Assembly (NCBI RefSeq): GCF_042675745.1
Contig: NZ_JBHTJM010000009.1
Coordinates: 1 to 64,000 of the forward strand
Length of the DNA: 64,000 bases
Direction of reading: 5' to 3'
DNA from: Pseudofulvibacter geojedonensis
GTDB taxonomy: Bacteria; Bacteroidota; Bacteroidia; Flavobacteriales; Flavobacteriaceae
Shown here: one piece after another, positions 43,980 through 52,656 of the stretch
Layout of the letters: each line of letters starts with the position of its first letter
How positions within the stretch are numbered: the first letter of the stretch is position 1
Program-made: the position numbers and the translations under genes
The notes under the pieces: generated by a model
Seen by the model: the letters and a program-made list of their open reading frames with translations, nothing else
The model's database searches: none
What the model was told of the DNA's origin: nothing

Positions 43980-45629
43980 ATGAATTTAGATAGTTTTAAA
44001 AAATACATCAAAACAGACAATAAGTTAGAAAACTCTAAAACAAATAATGATATATGGTGTTACACTAGAGTTTCTTCAAAAGAACAATTCAACAATAATA
44101 GTTTAGACAACCAAAAAGAGGACATTATTGAATTTGCTAAAAAAAATGGGTATAATATTACCCATACTATGGGAGGAACTTACGAGAGTGCCTCTGGAGA
44201 CTTTACTAGAAAAGAGTTCACTAAATTAATAGAAAAAATAAAGTCTGCTAAAAACAAACCATTTGGCATTGCAATAAGATTTATAGCACGATTCTCACGT
44301 ACAGGCGGGAATGCAGTCGGAATAGCTAGTAATCTAATTGAAAATTTAGGAGTACATCTAATTGAAACCAGTTCAGGATTAACAACAGTAAATGAAGCAG
44401 ATAGATTAATTATTTACGAAAAATTAATAGACAGTAAACGTGAAAACCTAGTTAAACTTGAACGAACTATCCCAGGTATGATAACCTTTATCAAAAAAGG
44501 TAATTGGTTAGGAAAAGCTCCTTTAGGTTATCAAATTCATGGTAGTAGAGTTACAAACGAAAAGTACTTAAAAGCTAAACAAGAAATCGTCATAACAAAT
44601 GAGGGAGAGCTTTTGAAAAAAGCTTGGTTATTAAAACTTGAAGGAGAACCAGACTTTAAGATTCGTAAATATCTTGAGTCATTAGGGTTAAACATAACCA
44701 AACAAAAAATGAGTGCTATGTGGCGCAATCCTTTTTATTGTGGAGTTAGCACGCATAAATTTTTAGAAGGAACTCCTATTAAAGGTAACTGGGAACCTAT
44801 AGTAAGTCGCAAAAACTTTGAAAAGATAAATAATGCTAACAATGGCAAAAGAGATGGTTACAAGGTATCTAAATACCACGAGGGGCGTCCACTTCAGTCG
44901 CATCTATATTGTGGGTCCTGCGGTTCTAAATTAAGCGGATATAAAGCAAAGAAGATTTATGATTATTATAAATGTCTGAACAAAAAATGTAAAAGCAAAG
45001 ACCTAAAAGCAATGTCAGGAGTTAAGGGTAAACCAGGCGTGAATAATTTGTTTATTGATTTCTTAAAGAGATACGAGTTATCTGATAAGTTCATTAACGC
45101 TTTTAAGAAGCAAACAGAATATACTATCAATAGCTTAGAAGAAATAAATAAGAGTGACGATAAACTATTAACAAAACGTAAAAAAGAAATTAAAACAAGG
45201 ATAGATAGTTTAACAGATAAGTTTCTAGATGATTTAATCACCAATGATATATATCAAAATAAAAAAGTACAATTAGAAGGTCAATTAGATGAAATAAATA
45301 TTCAAATTGAGAAAGCATCAAAAAAAATATCGAACTTGAATAAAAAGATTGAAAAATGTACAGAAACCGTGAAAAACATCAGCAAATACTATAGTTCAGG
45401 GAGTTTGTCTACAAAACATAAGGTTCAAAAATTGGTGTTTCCAGAAGGATTAGTCATCGACTCGAAAAAATGGCAATATCGAACTAAAAAAGTAAACTTA
45501 GTTTTTGCTTCAATCCCAGTAATAACAAGGGATAACAGTTCTAAAACAAAAAACTCATCGTCTGATTTGGACGATGAGTCTTGTTTAGTAGCGGGAGCAG
45601 GACTATCTGAAATCCCTATACTCCTATGA
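43980..45629 (+). CDS. Large serine recombinase
   Basis: A 549-residue integrase-type enzyme. The catalytic domain has S32 in YTRVSSKEQ and conserved FGIAIRFIARFSRTGGNA. A recombinase domain, a zinc ribbon (YCGSCG ... CLNKKC near 310-335) and a coiled coil (about 390-460) follow. The last 25 codons run through a hairpin (45545-45580) and into the tRNA tip. The present tail VAGAGLSEIPILL would have been VAGAGLEPATFGL with a TGA in the tRNA anticodon loop before unit III arrived. This indicates the enzyme's own element was integrated at this tRNA. Confidence 0.88.
   Translation: MNLDSFKKYIKTDNKLENSKTNNDIWCYTRVSSKEQFNNNSLDNQKEDIIEFAKKNGYNITHTMGGTYESASGDFTRKEFTKLIEKIKSAKNKPFGIAIRFIARFSRTGGNAVGIASNLIENLGVHLIETSSGLTTVNEADRLIIYEKLIDSKRENLVKLERTIPGMITFIKKGNWLGKAPLGYQIHGSRVTNEKYLKAKQEIVITNEGELLKKAWLLKLEGEPDFKIRKYLESLGLNITKQKMSAMWRNPFYCGVSTHKFLEGTPIKGNWEPIVSRKNFEKINNANNGKRDGYKVSKYHEGRPLQSHLYCGSCGSKLSGYKAKKIYDYYKCLNKKCKSKDLKAMSGVKGKPGVNNLFIDFLKRYELSDKFINAFKKQTEYTINSLEEINKSDDKLLTKRKKEIKTRIDSLTDKFLDDLITNDIYQNKKVQLEGQLDEINIQIEKASKKISNLNKKIEKCTETVKNISKYYSSGSLSTKHKVQKLVFPEGLVIDSKKWQYRTKKVNLVFASIPVITRDNSSKTKNSSSDLDDESCLVAGAGLSEIPILL
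45545..45580 (-). terminator. Terminator-like hairpin inside the recombinase 3' end
   Basis: ACTCATCGTC and GGACGATGAGT pair (10-11 bp), with an A run on the left, which is a T run in the minus strand. It lies just 5 bp left of the tRNA tip, the position a leftward tRNA terminator should have. This is the probable former terminator of the initiator tRNA. Confidence 0.65.
45585..45604. repeat. 20-bp direct repeat (left attachment site of unit III)
   Basis: TTAGTAGCGGGAGCAGGACT is identical to 63780-63799 at the 3' end of the initiator tRNA. Together with the integrase beside the tRNA this identifies the two ends of unit III. Confidence 0.9.
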
Positions 45630-45701
45630 TATTAAAGGAATTACACCATTAATTAAAACTTAAGATACCTAAAAGTGTGCCTTTTTCCTTTTATTAAGAA
45701 A

Positions 45702-46277
45702 TCAATACTCTCTTAACAACTCTTCTTTTTTCTTATCAAAGTCTTCTTGAGTTATTATGCCATCATCTAGTAATTTCTTCAGTTCCCTTAATTTATCTGC
45801 ATTTGATTCTTTACTATTTGACTCTGCATTTTTTGACTCAATATTTATAGTCAGACTTTCTGCCTTATCTGTATGCTTTTCTACAAGTCTATAATCTAAC
45901 TTTTTCTCTAAAACTGGTTCTTCAATTTCTTCCATTAAAACACTATTAAATTTAGGTCTCACTTTAAAATAGTATTCATTACCCTTTTCTACATTTACAT
46001 GATATTTTGTTAATTTACCCCTTGTTCCTAATGCTACAGCATACACCCCAATTGTTAAACTATCAGAATTAAACACTTTATATTCTAAATGCCCACCACT
46101 TTTCAAAGTACAAACTTTTTCACCATTTATAATAAAATGATGCCTTGCACCTGAGCCATACATCATTTTAGGTCTATAAATATTTACTGTTGCAAAATCA
46201 TTTTGACCATATGATGATGAAATAGATAAAACAATTAAAGTAATTATTAAATATAATTTTACAGTCACCTTCATCAC
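45702..46277 (-). CDS. Exported protein with SHOCT domain (DUF2846-like)
   Basis: A 191-residue protein with a signal peptide (LIITLIVLSISSSYGQ). A beta-rich middle follows (VNIYRPKMMYGSGARHHFIINGE) that resembles DUF2846. A C-terminal SHOCT motif ends the protein (LRELKKLLDDGIITQEDFDKKKEELL). SHOCT is a short two-helix module. It could be held at the membrane. It is the leftmost gene of unit III, and its role there is unknown. Confidence 0.7.
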   Translation of the reverse strand: MMKVTVKLYLIITLIVLSISSSYGQNDFATVNIYRPKMMYGSGARHHFIINGEKVCTLKSGGHLEYKVFNSDSLTIGVYAVALGTRGKLTKYHVNVEKGNEYYFKVRPKFNSVLMEEIEEPVLEKKLDYRLVEKHTDKAESLTINIESKNAESNSKESNADKLRELKKLLDDGIITQEDFDKKKEELLREY

Positions 46278-46305
46278 TCTATATATTAAGATTTAAACAA
46301 ATGTA

Positions 46306-46752
46306 CTATAATACATTTCTATCAGCAAAACTATAATATTCACCTTTTACTATAATCAGATTATCAAGCAACTTAACATCTAGGTATTCAGAAGCTTTTT
46401 TAATTTTTTTACAAATTATTTTATCTGCTTCACTTGGTTTTAAATTACCATTAGGGTGATTATGCACTAATATAATACTTGAAGCTGCTGATTTTATAGC
46501 TACAGCTAATAATAATTTAATATCTACATAACAAGCTGACATTCCTCCCTTAGCTAGAGTATGAACACCTAAAACCTCACTTGCTCTATTTAACAATAAA
46601 ACTTTAAACTCCTCTCGAAGTTCAATTGTGTTCATATTCCAACTAGCTATAATTACCTTATAAGCATCTTGGCTATTACTTATCCTTACTCTACTCCCTT
46701 CACCAAAATTAGGCTTATAGGTTAGTTCTATTTCAGAAATTATATTGTTCAT
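46306..46752 (-). CDS. RadC-family JAB-domain protein
   Basis: A 148-residue protein with the JAMM metal-site HNHPNGNLKPSEAD (approx. residues 106-119). The N-terminal helix-hairpin-helix found in long RadC proteins is absent, which is usual for the mobile-element form (often annotated as DNA repair protein RadC). Its role is probably linked to element DNA, but repair activity is not established. Confidence 0.88.
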   Translation of the reverse strand: MNNIISEIELTYKPNFGEGSRVRISNSQDAYKVIIASWNMNTIELREEFKVLLLNRASEVLGVHTLAKGGMSACYVDIKLLLAVAIKSAASSIILVHNHPNGNLKPSEADKIICKKIKKASEYLDVKLLDNLIIVKGEYYSFADRNVL

Positions 46753-46922
46753 TTGATTTATTTATTGGTTACTAAAAAGTACTACCATATTAGAGAAGAA
46801 AGTACGGAAGTATGCAAATTGTATCTATTAGATTACAATATATAATGTTCTCATCTGATGTTACTGCTATACATATAGATAGTACCTAGACTAAAATGGT
46901 TGAACTCCCAATTACCTCTAAC

Positions 46923-47199
46923 CTAAACAATAGGATCAGAAGTTACTTTAGTTAGTTCATTATTTAATCTTTTATATTCTGAAGTATTCGTTTTAAACTG
47001 AAAAATAACAGCTTCTAATACATCTAGGTTGTATACCAATTCAAGATTATATGTAACATTATTCAGAAATAACTTTACTTCTTCTCATACATATAAATAG
47101 CTATCATAATTTGGTACTCTATTTGGGAGTATTTTTAAATCTAACTCCCAATCTTCATTGTCTTTACCTAATTCAAAAGGAAATTCTATAGTTACTCAT
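46923..47199 (-). pseudogene. Decayed gene of unknown function
   Basis: On the minus strand a frame reads IEFPFELGKDNEDWELDLK through LPNRVPNYDSYLYV, hits a TGA (near 47090), then continues EEVKLFLNNVTYNLE to KVTSDPIV and a TAG at 46925-46923. The plausible ATG at 47199 is in a neighbouring frame, so one frameshift and one nonsense change are needed. The intact remains are 80-90 acidic residues. It resembles small immunity-like or regulatory proteins in size only. Confidence 0.6.
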
Positions 47200-47235
47200 C
47201 TTATTTAATTTTAGAAATAGGTTTATTTACTTATA

Positions 47236-47673
47236 CTACTTCAAACCATCTTCATGGAATTGTTTATTTTTCATGCACAAACCTGTAGTATCATCATCTT
47301 TATACCTTACATGAATTATTAAGTCTTCTTCAAGTCTATAGACAATTGATTCACTCTTAACTCTAGTTATATATAATTCATTAGGGATAAACTCTTTTAA
47401 AATCTTATCCAAATATTCAAGTTGATTTCCTTGAAATTTATAGAATACCGAACAAAGTTTATCTAAATAAAAAAGTAAAAGAGGTTTCCTAAAAAATGGC
47501 AGGTTAAATAAACTACTAAAATCTTTGAGTTCTGAAATATATAAATCATATTTTACCTCAAAATGATTATTAGGACTAATAGAATAGTTAGATATAAGAT
47601 TAGAATATTCACTAATATTATTATTCAATTTAAAATAGAACTTTTCTTTTATGTTATTTGCTTTCATAATCAA
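47236..47673 (-). CDS. Unknown 145-residue protein
   Basis: A soluble alpha/beta protein with no recognised family. Its last stretch (YRLEEDLIIHVRYKDDDTTG) is well conserved in character. It directly follows the 102-residue membrane protein on the same strand with a 1-bp gap, so the pair is probably an operon. The preceding pseudogene lies 37 bp downstream. Confidence 0.55.
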   Translation of the reverse strand: MIMKANNIKEKFYFKLNNNISEYSNLISNYSISPNNHFEVKYDLYISELKDFSSLFNLPFFRKPLLLFYLDKLCSVFYKFQGNQLEYLDKILKEFIPNELYITRVKSESIVYRLEEDLIIHVRYKDDDTTGLCMKNKQFHEDGLK

Positions 47674-47674
47674 A

Positions 47675-47983
47675 TTACTTACGTTTCATCTGATATAATA
47701 TTATACTTACCAATACTAGAACCAATATAATCACTGAAGGATTTACACCATTTACTGAGCTAATTATAAAAAATGCTATTGTTGCTAATACAATAAAATA
47801 ATTTAATAATAATCCTTTTTCTAAAGAATCCTTATAACCATAGTATAGCAACAGAAGAGCAACTATCCCTAAAATCACCCATAATAAAGTTGTAAAATAG
47901 CAGACTAACCACATTATAGATAACCCTACTATTGCTAGAATTAATTGTACTAATCCTCTTTGTTCATCTTCATTAAATTTCAT
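47675..47983 (-). CDS. Small multi-span membrane protein
   Basis: A 102-residue protein with about four membrane helices (LVQLILAIVGLSIMWLVCYF; WVILGIVALLLLYYG; NYFIVLATIAFFIISS; VIILVLVLVSIILYQM). It is the first gene of a two-gene minus-strand operon, divergent from the XRE gene at 48064. Unknown function; a toxin-like or immunity-like role would be speculation. Confidence 0.6.
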   Translation of the reverse strand: MKFNEDEQRGLVQLILAIVGLSIMWLVCYFTTLLWVILGIVALLLLYYGYKDSLEKGLLLNYFIVLATIAFFIISSVNGVNPSVIILVLVLVSIILYQMKRK

Positions 47984-47999
47984 GCCATTTCCTATAACT

Positions 48000-48061
48000 T
48001 GCCATTAATGGCATTAAACTAAACAAATATAAGCCATTTATTGACTTGTCATAAAAGTCAA
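48000..48061. promoter_or_regulatory. Divergent promoter region with two inverted repeats
   Basis: TGCCATTAATGGCA (48000-48013) is a perfect 14-bp palindrome. TTGACTT (48041-48047) and AAGTCAA (48055-48061) form a dyad with a 7-base spacer, ending 2 bp before the XRE start. The two sites probably bind the XRE regulator and control both divergent genes. Confidence 0.6.
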
Positions 48062-48063
48062 GT

Positions 48064-48300
48064 ATGGATAAATCAGAATTATTAAAACTAGTAGGGAAAA
48101 ATGTAAAGAACATTAGAGTTTCTAGAGGTTATTCTCAAGTAGATTTAGTTGGCAGGATTGAAGGAAGTATTGATACAACTAACATCTCTAGAATTGAATC
48201 TGGAAGAACTAATCCAACCATTTACACACTTAACAGAATAGCTGAAGCTTTAGAAGTTCCTTTATCACAAATAACAGATATTATTCCTAAAGAAAATTAA
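48064..48300 (+). CDS. XRE-family regulator
   Basis: A 78-residue HTH protein (GKNVKNIRVSRGYSQVDLVGRI; TNISRIESGRTNPTIYTLNRI). It is a single domain of Cro/CI type. It lies between the membrane-protein operon (divergent) and the 48580 gene. Two inverted repeats are in its leader. It may control the unit III genes, as such regulators often do. Confidence 0.9.
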   Translation: MDKSELLKLVGKNVKNIRVSRGYSQVDLVGRIEGSIDTTNISRIESGRTNPTIYTLNRIAEALEVPLSQITDIIPKEN

Positions 48301-48537
48301 AATTTAGCTATATAGTCTAAGCTTTAATAAAATCCCTGACACTCCTACTAATACAATAGTATTATACTAAAAACACACTCTTACAGCCTTTTTAATTCTC
48401 AATTTTTATAAGATTTGGCTATTATATAATACTGTTCAAAAAAAACAAATACTACAGTGAGGTAGTCTAAAGTATTATCTTAACACACTCTCTCAAATAC
48501 TCTCTATAGATCTAGTATGAACCTCAGCAAGTAAAAA

Positions 48538-48570
48538 AGCACCCTATTATTGTATTTATAACAAGGTGCT
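48538..48570 (-). terminator. Terminator after the 122-residue gene
   Basis: On the minus strand AGCACC and GGTGCT close a stem (with further weak pairing in between), followed by a T run. It lies 10 bp after the stop at 48580. Confidence 0.6.
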
Positions 48571-48579
48571 CAATCTAAA

Positions 48580-48948
48580 CTAAATTCCAACTTCTTCAAA
48601 TGCAGGTGTACCAGATAATAGCTTTTGAATAGCTTCATCTTCTTTAGTACTTGTATCTACTTCTGAATACACATATCTTTCAGTTAAGGTTATTACCTCT
48701 CCTGTTTCTCTTACTGTATACTCAAATGGTTCACAAGGTTGTTTAATAATACATCCTTCCATTTCTGTACCTATAAGAGCTTTACAAGTTTCTTCATCAA
48801 ATGTAGTTGCTATATAAGCTTTCTTAGCTGTTGCATAAAACTGATTAGTAGTTTTGCTTTTTACCACTTGGATTCCTCCTTGAACCTCTAAAACATAAAA
48901 TGTCTTGTCATCAGTTTGTCTTTCTTTATAGTTGATAATTCTTACCAT
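48580..48948 (-). CDS. Conserved mobile-element protein of unknown function
   Basis: A 122-residue protein: N-terminal strands (VRIINYKERQTDDKTFYVLEV), a KAYIATTFDEETCKALIGT middle, then EMEGCIIKQPCEPFEYTV. I recognise the type from Bacteroidota plasmids and integrative elements, but no function is assigned. It lies alone on the minus strand. Its leader (48949-49200) holds a GC-poor region with a GTGGGGGAG run. Confidence 0.6.
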   Translation of the reverse strand: MVRIINYKERQTDDKTFYVLEVQGGIQVVKSKTTNQFYATAKKAYIATTFDEETCKALIGTEMEGCIIKQPCEPFEYTVRETGEVITLTERYVYSEVDTSTKEDEAIQKLLSGTPAFEEVGI

Positions 48949-49200
48949 TGTCTTTGAGTTTTGAGTTGTTGAATAGCTCTACATTTAAAAATCAATCCCT
49001 GATAATAAAAACATCAACTATCACCTTGAGTTTAAATTTATCCCTGAATTTTCATTTCTAAATGTAAAGTAGCGTGGGGGAGTTTTCCTCCGCCAAAATA
49101 AGTGAGGGTTGTTTTTTGGGGGGAGTACGTGAATACTATTTTAATCTGGAAGATTTTTTTTATAAAAAATTATAGGTAAATTTGGTTAAAAGATGAGCTA

Positions 49201-50220
49201 ATGACAATAAACAATATATCTCTACACCATTTAGATGTTAAGACAAATACTGTTACACCAATCACTATTGATGAAACATCAGAAAATCTAAACAAATACG
49301 TTGATTCTTTAATTGAAGATATACATACAAATCCAAACAAAAGATTGTATGAATTCAAGAAAGGTAATACTCAAGTAAAGAGCACACTTGTACCTATAAT
49401 TAAAAATGAAGAAAATGTAGATGAGTTAATTATTGAAAATTCAAAAAGATTATTAGAAAAAGAAAAAAAATCTCAAGAACGAATAGCTAGACTGAATATT
49501 GAAATTCAAAAAGGAAGCTTACTACACTTATCTTTCTTTTCAGAAGGCACTCACAAAGTGATAATTTGTAAAGTTGAACATGATGAAGTATTAAGTGAGA
49601 TTAACTTTGACTTAATACGCGGATTAAACACAAAGAAAAAGGTTTTCAAAGCTATTATGATTTATTTAGATGAGAATTTTAACATAACATATAATTATGT
49701 ACATGATAAAAACTCAAGTAGATATTGGTGGGATGATTTTCTTGAACTAGAACAACTAAATACAGATGATGAAAACACAGAAAAATCTCTTAATGAACTA
49801 GATAAAGCATTAACAAAATATAAAAATAAGTTTTACACAGATTATCTATTAATTAGAAATACTCTTATTGGTTTTTATAGAAGTAATGATGTGTTAAATT
49901 ATTCTGATGTAATCACTAACGTATTTGAAAATTACACACCTTTAAATTCTGACTTCCCAAAAGAAAAACTAATTACTCGTATAAAAGAGTTACCTGAATC
50001 TAAAGGGTTTGACACTCAATTTAAAATTTCAAAAAAGAAAATAACCAAGAAAATTAAGACTAAATTAAGGTTGCGAAGTAATCTTTTTTTAAGTTTAGAT
50101 GATCATGTTGATAATCTAAAAAATGTTTTAAAACCTATAGAAGAAGGAGGTAATAAGTATGTTCGTATTCTTTCCTCTGAAGGATATGATAAACTGAAAG
50201 ATCTAGGATTTAAAGAATAA
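49201..50220 (+). CDS. Nucleoid-associated (NdpA/YejK-like?) soluble protein, gene A of a two-gene system
   Basis: A 339-residue protein without membrane segments. The N-terminus (INNISLHHLDVKTN) and the FDTQFKISKKKITKKIKTKL segment recall NdpA/YejK (37-kDa nucleoid-associated proteins), at a level I would call suggestive. A basic KKKITKKIKTKLRLR stretch could bind nucleic acid. Its stop shares a base with the next start (TAATG), so the two are co-translated. Position in an element rich in defence-type genes suggests a role in defence, not shown. Confidence 0.55.
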   Translation: MTINNISLHHLDVKTNTVTPITIDETSENLNKYVDSLIEDIHTNPNKRLYEFKKGNTQVKSTLVPIIKNEENVDELIIENSKRLLEKEKKSQERIARLNIEIQKGSLLHLSFFSEGTHKVIICKVEHDEVLSEINFDLIRGLNTKKKVFKAIMIYLDENFNITYNYVHDKNSSRYWWDDFLELEQLNTDDENTEKSLNELDKALTKYKNKFYTDYLLIRNTLIGFYRSNDVLNYSDVITNVFENYTPLNSDFPKEKLITRIKELPESKGFDTQFKISKKKITKKIKTKLRLRSNLFLSLDDHVDNLKNVLKPIEEGGNKYVRILSSEGYDKLKDLGFKE

Positions 50221-51605
50221 TGGATATAACAAATTTTTTAAACATATTCAAGAATAAAGATTCATTAAACATTTCTGATAATTTTGTTCTATATGAATGT
50301 AGTTTCACTTCAGATATTGCCGAAAATTTTCAAGTTTTCACTGATGAAACATATTCTACTTTCAATAAATATCTTAAAAGTAATAATTACGAATGGAGTT
50401 TTTTAATAGATGAAGCATCTTATAGTATAGGTAGTAATAATTATGAAAAAATCAATATTGATGAAGACATTAATTCTGCTAATATTACTCTTTCTATTTT
50501 CAAAAAGGGAAAAAAGGTTATTATATTTAATGAAGAACAATTTTTCAACTTTTTAAAATCTCAAACTCTAGAACAAATATTAGATATTTTTAATGAGTAT
50601 AAAAATGGACTAGTATTTAAAAACTCAGATACGCTTAATGTAGATTCCACCTCTTTTATAGGATTAAATACAAAAGAACTTGATTACAAAAAACAAACTA
50701 TAGAGTTGAGTACACTTTGTAATTTTAACAATTATTCTAAATACAAGTATACTCCAAATGACTTTGACTTTAAAGTATCAAAATCTAATGATTACTTACT
50801 AGATATTTTAAAACGTCTAAATTTTATTTTTAACCTTATTTATTTATTTGATTCATCTGAAATAAATGGTAATAATGTCTTATTAAAAATAACTGGACAC
50901 AAAACCTTTGCATATGAATTAGATTTCTTACAATTAGATTTAAATGATGAATACTCTAAAATATTTAAATGGGTTTATTCAGAAATAAACAAAACAGAGG
51001 ATAAATTAGGGTTGTCTAGAAACGTGTTAACTGTTTATTTAAAAGAAAATACTTTAAACATTGGAGAACAAGTTTTCCTCTCTATTTTATCTGCAAACAA
51101 TACCTATATAAAAGAAAACATATCTAGATATATTGATGTAAGAACAAAGGCTCATAACCAAATTGAACACATAATAGAAAAAGTAAATAAATCTTTAGAG
51201 GTGTTTATTGGAAATTTTCAGAAGTCAATTTTTGTATTCATCTCATTCTACTTGACAGTCTTTGTTTTGAAAATTTATACTAAACCAGTAGTTAGTGCTA
51301 TACTAAATAAAGAAACAACAATAATGGGAATTGGTCTCTTAGTAATATCTGCTCTATTCTTAATCTTTTCAAATTGGCTCACTTATTTGGATTATAAAAG
51401 GATTAATTCAAAATATAATGATACCAAAAAAAGAGCTCTAGATTTACTAGTTGAAGATGATGTTGAAAAAATTCTAGATGGAGACAGTGAATTCAAAGAA
51501 GAAAAGAAATTTCTAATAAAAAGATTGGGATTATACAATAGTATATGGGTGTTAACTTTGATAATATTTTTAGTAGTATTAGCGTACACATCTGACTATA
51601 TTTAA
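50220..51605 (+). CDS. Unknown protein with C-terminal membrane segments, gene B of the two-gene system
   Basis: A 461-residue protein. About 335 residues form a soluble N-terminal part with no recognised motif. Membrane helices follow: about 338-360 (FVFISFYLTVFVLKIYT), 372-394 (IGLLVISALFLIFSNWL) and 440-457 (SIWVLTLIIFLVVLAY), with a coiled stretch between the second and third. It overlaps the upstream gene by one base and is the last gene before the terminator. The soluble sensor plus membrane-effector layout is seen in several antiphage systems, but I cannot match it to a named one. Confidence 0.6.
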   Translation: MDITNFLNIFKNKDSLNISDNFVLYECSFTSDIAENFQVFTDETYSTFNKYLKSNNYEWSFLIDEASYSIGSNNYEKINIDEDINSANITLSIFKKGKKVIIFNEEQFFNFLKSQTLEQILDIFNEYKNGLVFKNSDTLNVDSTSFIGLNTKELDYKKQTIELSTLCNFNNYSKYKYTPNDFDFKVSKSNDYLLDILKRLNFIFNLIYLFDSSEINGNNVLLKITGHKTFAYELDFLQLDLNDEYSKIFKWVYSEINKTEDKLGLSRNVLTVYLKENTLNIGEQVFLSILSANNTYIKENISRYIDVRTKAHNQIEHIIEKVNKSLEVFIGNFQKSIFVFISFYLTVFVLKIYTKPVVSAILNKETTIMGIGLLVISALFLIFSNWLTYLDYKRINSKYNDTKKRALDLLVEDDVEKILDGDSEFKEEKKFLIKRLGLYNSIWVLTLIIFLVVLAYTSDYI

Positions 51606-51608
51606 AAA

Positions 51609-51631
51609 ACACCCTACATAAAGTAGGGTGT
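51609..51631. terminator. Bidirectional terminator between convergent genes
   Basis: ACACCCTAC and GTAGGGTGT form a 9-bp stem with a 5-base loop. On the minus strand it is followed by a T run, so it best terminates the leftward DUF3871 operon. It lies 4 bp after the rightward two-gene system. Confidence 0.8.
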
Positions 51632-51636
51632 CACAC

Positions 51637-52656
51637 TCAACTCAAAAACCAATGATAGTTATTACCATCATTAATTGCCTTAGCTAAGCCTTGAGTAAAT
51701 TCAAAAGCATTAGCATTTCTATCTAGGAAAGTATCAATGTAGGAACTCTTGTTAGCCCCTGTGAATAGGTTATATACATTCCATAAATTGATATTTCCAC
51801 TCTCATCTCTACAAAAGCTCTTATCTTGATAAAAATCTTTAGCTACTGTAGAAATTTGCCCATCATTAAGCATTAGATATGGTATTTGAGTCTTTTCTTC
51901 TTTTGGTAAGTAATGATATAATCTAGCCTTACCTATAAGTTGTGCAAATTGTTGTTCAGTTAAAACAGATTGAGACAATTCCCTCATTACTGCTAGATGC
52001 TTAATAGCATTGTAGCTCTGAAGAACTTCTGTAACTTTTACTGCTAGTTCATTAGTATTACTTACTCTTAAATCATCTACAAATCCATCACTAGAAACAC
52101 ATAAATTACAGCACACCATATTCTGGAAACCTATAAATAATTTAAACTTCTCATAAGACTTCCTATTATATAAGTTCTCCTGATTATATGCTCTTACTCC
52201 TCCTATAGTTAAAGCTACATCATTACCATTTATATTTTCAATGATACTTGGAACCCTTATAATAAAAGCCATTCTCTCATAGTAAATAGTCTTTTCATGA
52301 TCTAGTAGTTCCTTTACATTCTTATGAATAGCAGAAGGAATCCTACCTTTAATTTGGTGAGATATCCTCATTTCTGGAGCAGATATAATATGATGAGGAA
52401 ATACCTTTTTTACACAGTCTAGAACTACTTCAATGAACTCTTGATGTGCAATTGTCTTTTCATTGTCCTTACTAAAAACAGGTATTATACAATCATTCCG
52501 TAAATGTTCTAATGTTACTTCTTTTGTATTAGCTTCAATAAATGGTTTTATCTCATAAGAAGGTATTATATTATTCATTATAGTTTCTACTTCTAGAGGT
52601 TTATTTACTGGCTGTAATTGTAAGGTCTGTTTAGGCTGTATGATTTGTAGTTCCAT
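51637..52656 (-). CDS. DUF3871-family protein
   Basis: A 339-residue soluble protein with the DUF3871 patterns: IIPVFSKDNEKTIAHQEFIE, APEMRISHQIKGRIPSAIHK, GGVRAYNQENLYNRKS and LFTGANKSSYIDTFLDRN. These genes occur on Bacteroidota plasmids and integrative elements, often by a RecA-like ATPase. Role unknown; it may be a partner in recombination or replication. It overlaps the upstream ATPase gene by 26 bp. Confidence 0.75.
   Translation of the reverse strand: MELQIIQPKQTLQLQPVNKPLEVETIMNNIIPSYEIKPFIEANTKEVTLEHLRNDCIIPVFSKDNEKTIAHQEFIEVVLDCVKKVFPHHIISAPEMRISHQIKGRIPSAIHKNVKELLDHEKTIYYERMAFIIRVPSIIENINGNDVALTIGGVRAYNQENLYNRKSYEKFKLFIGFQNMVCCNLCVSSDGFVDDLRVSNTNELAVKVTEVLQSYNAIKHLAVMRELSQSVLTEQQFAQLIGKARLYHYLPKEEKTQIPYLMLNDGQISTVAKDFYQDKSFCRDESGNINLWNVYNLFTGANKSSYIDTFLDRNANAFEFTQGLAKAINDGNNYHWFLS

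Larger units (their letters stand above)
24104..45604. mobile_element. Inferred accretion unit II (metal resistance plus serine-recombinase element)
   Basis: The left edge is the tRNA-tip/85-bp arm at 24.1 kb; the right edge is the tRNA tip at 45585-45604, which is reached by the large serine recombinase frame. Cargo: a minus-strand metal-efflux block, then an XRE regulator, a helicase/polymerase-like protein, a C5 methyltransferase and two serine recombinases. The metal block and the recombinase block may have arrived separately; the junction would be near 36.5 kb. Confidence 0.45.

Noticed and set aside
36599..45629. Unit II recombinase part as a conjugative element
   Set aside because: No relaxase, coupling protein or Tra gene was found.
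49201..51605. Kiwa antiphage system (KwaA/KwaB)
   Set aside because: Sizes and order differ: the membrane protein is 461 residues with a long soluble part, unlike the short KwaA, and no DUF4868 pattern was seen.
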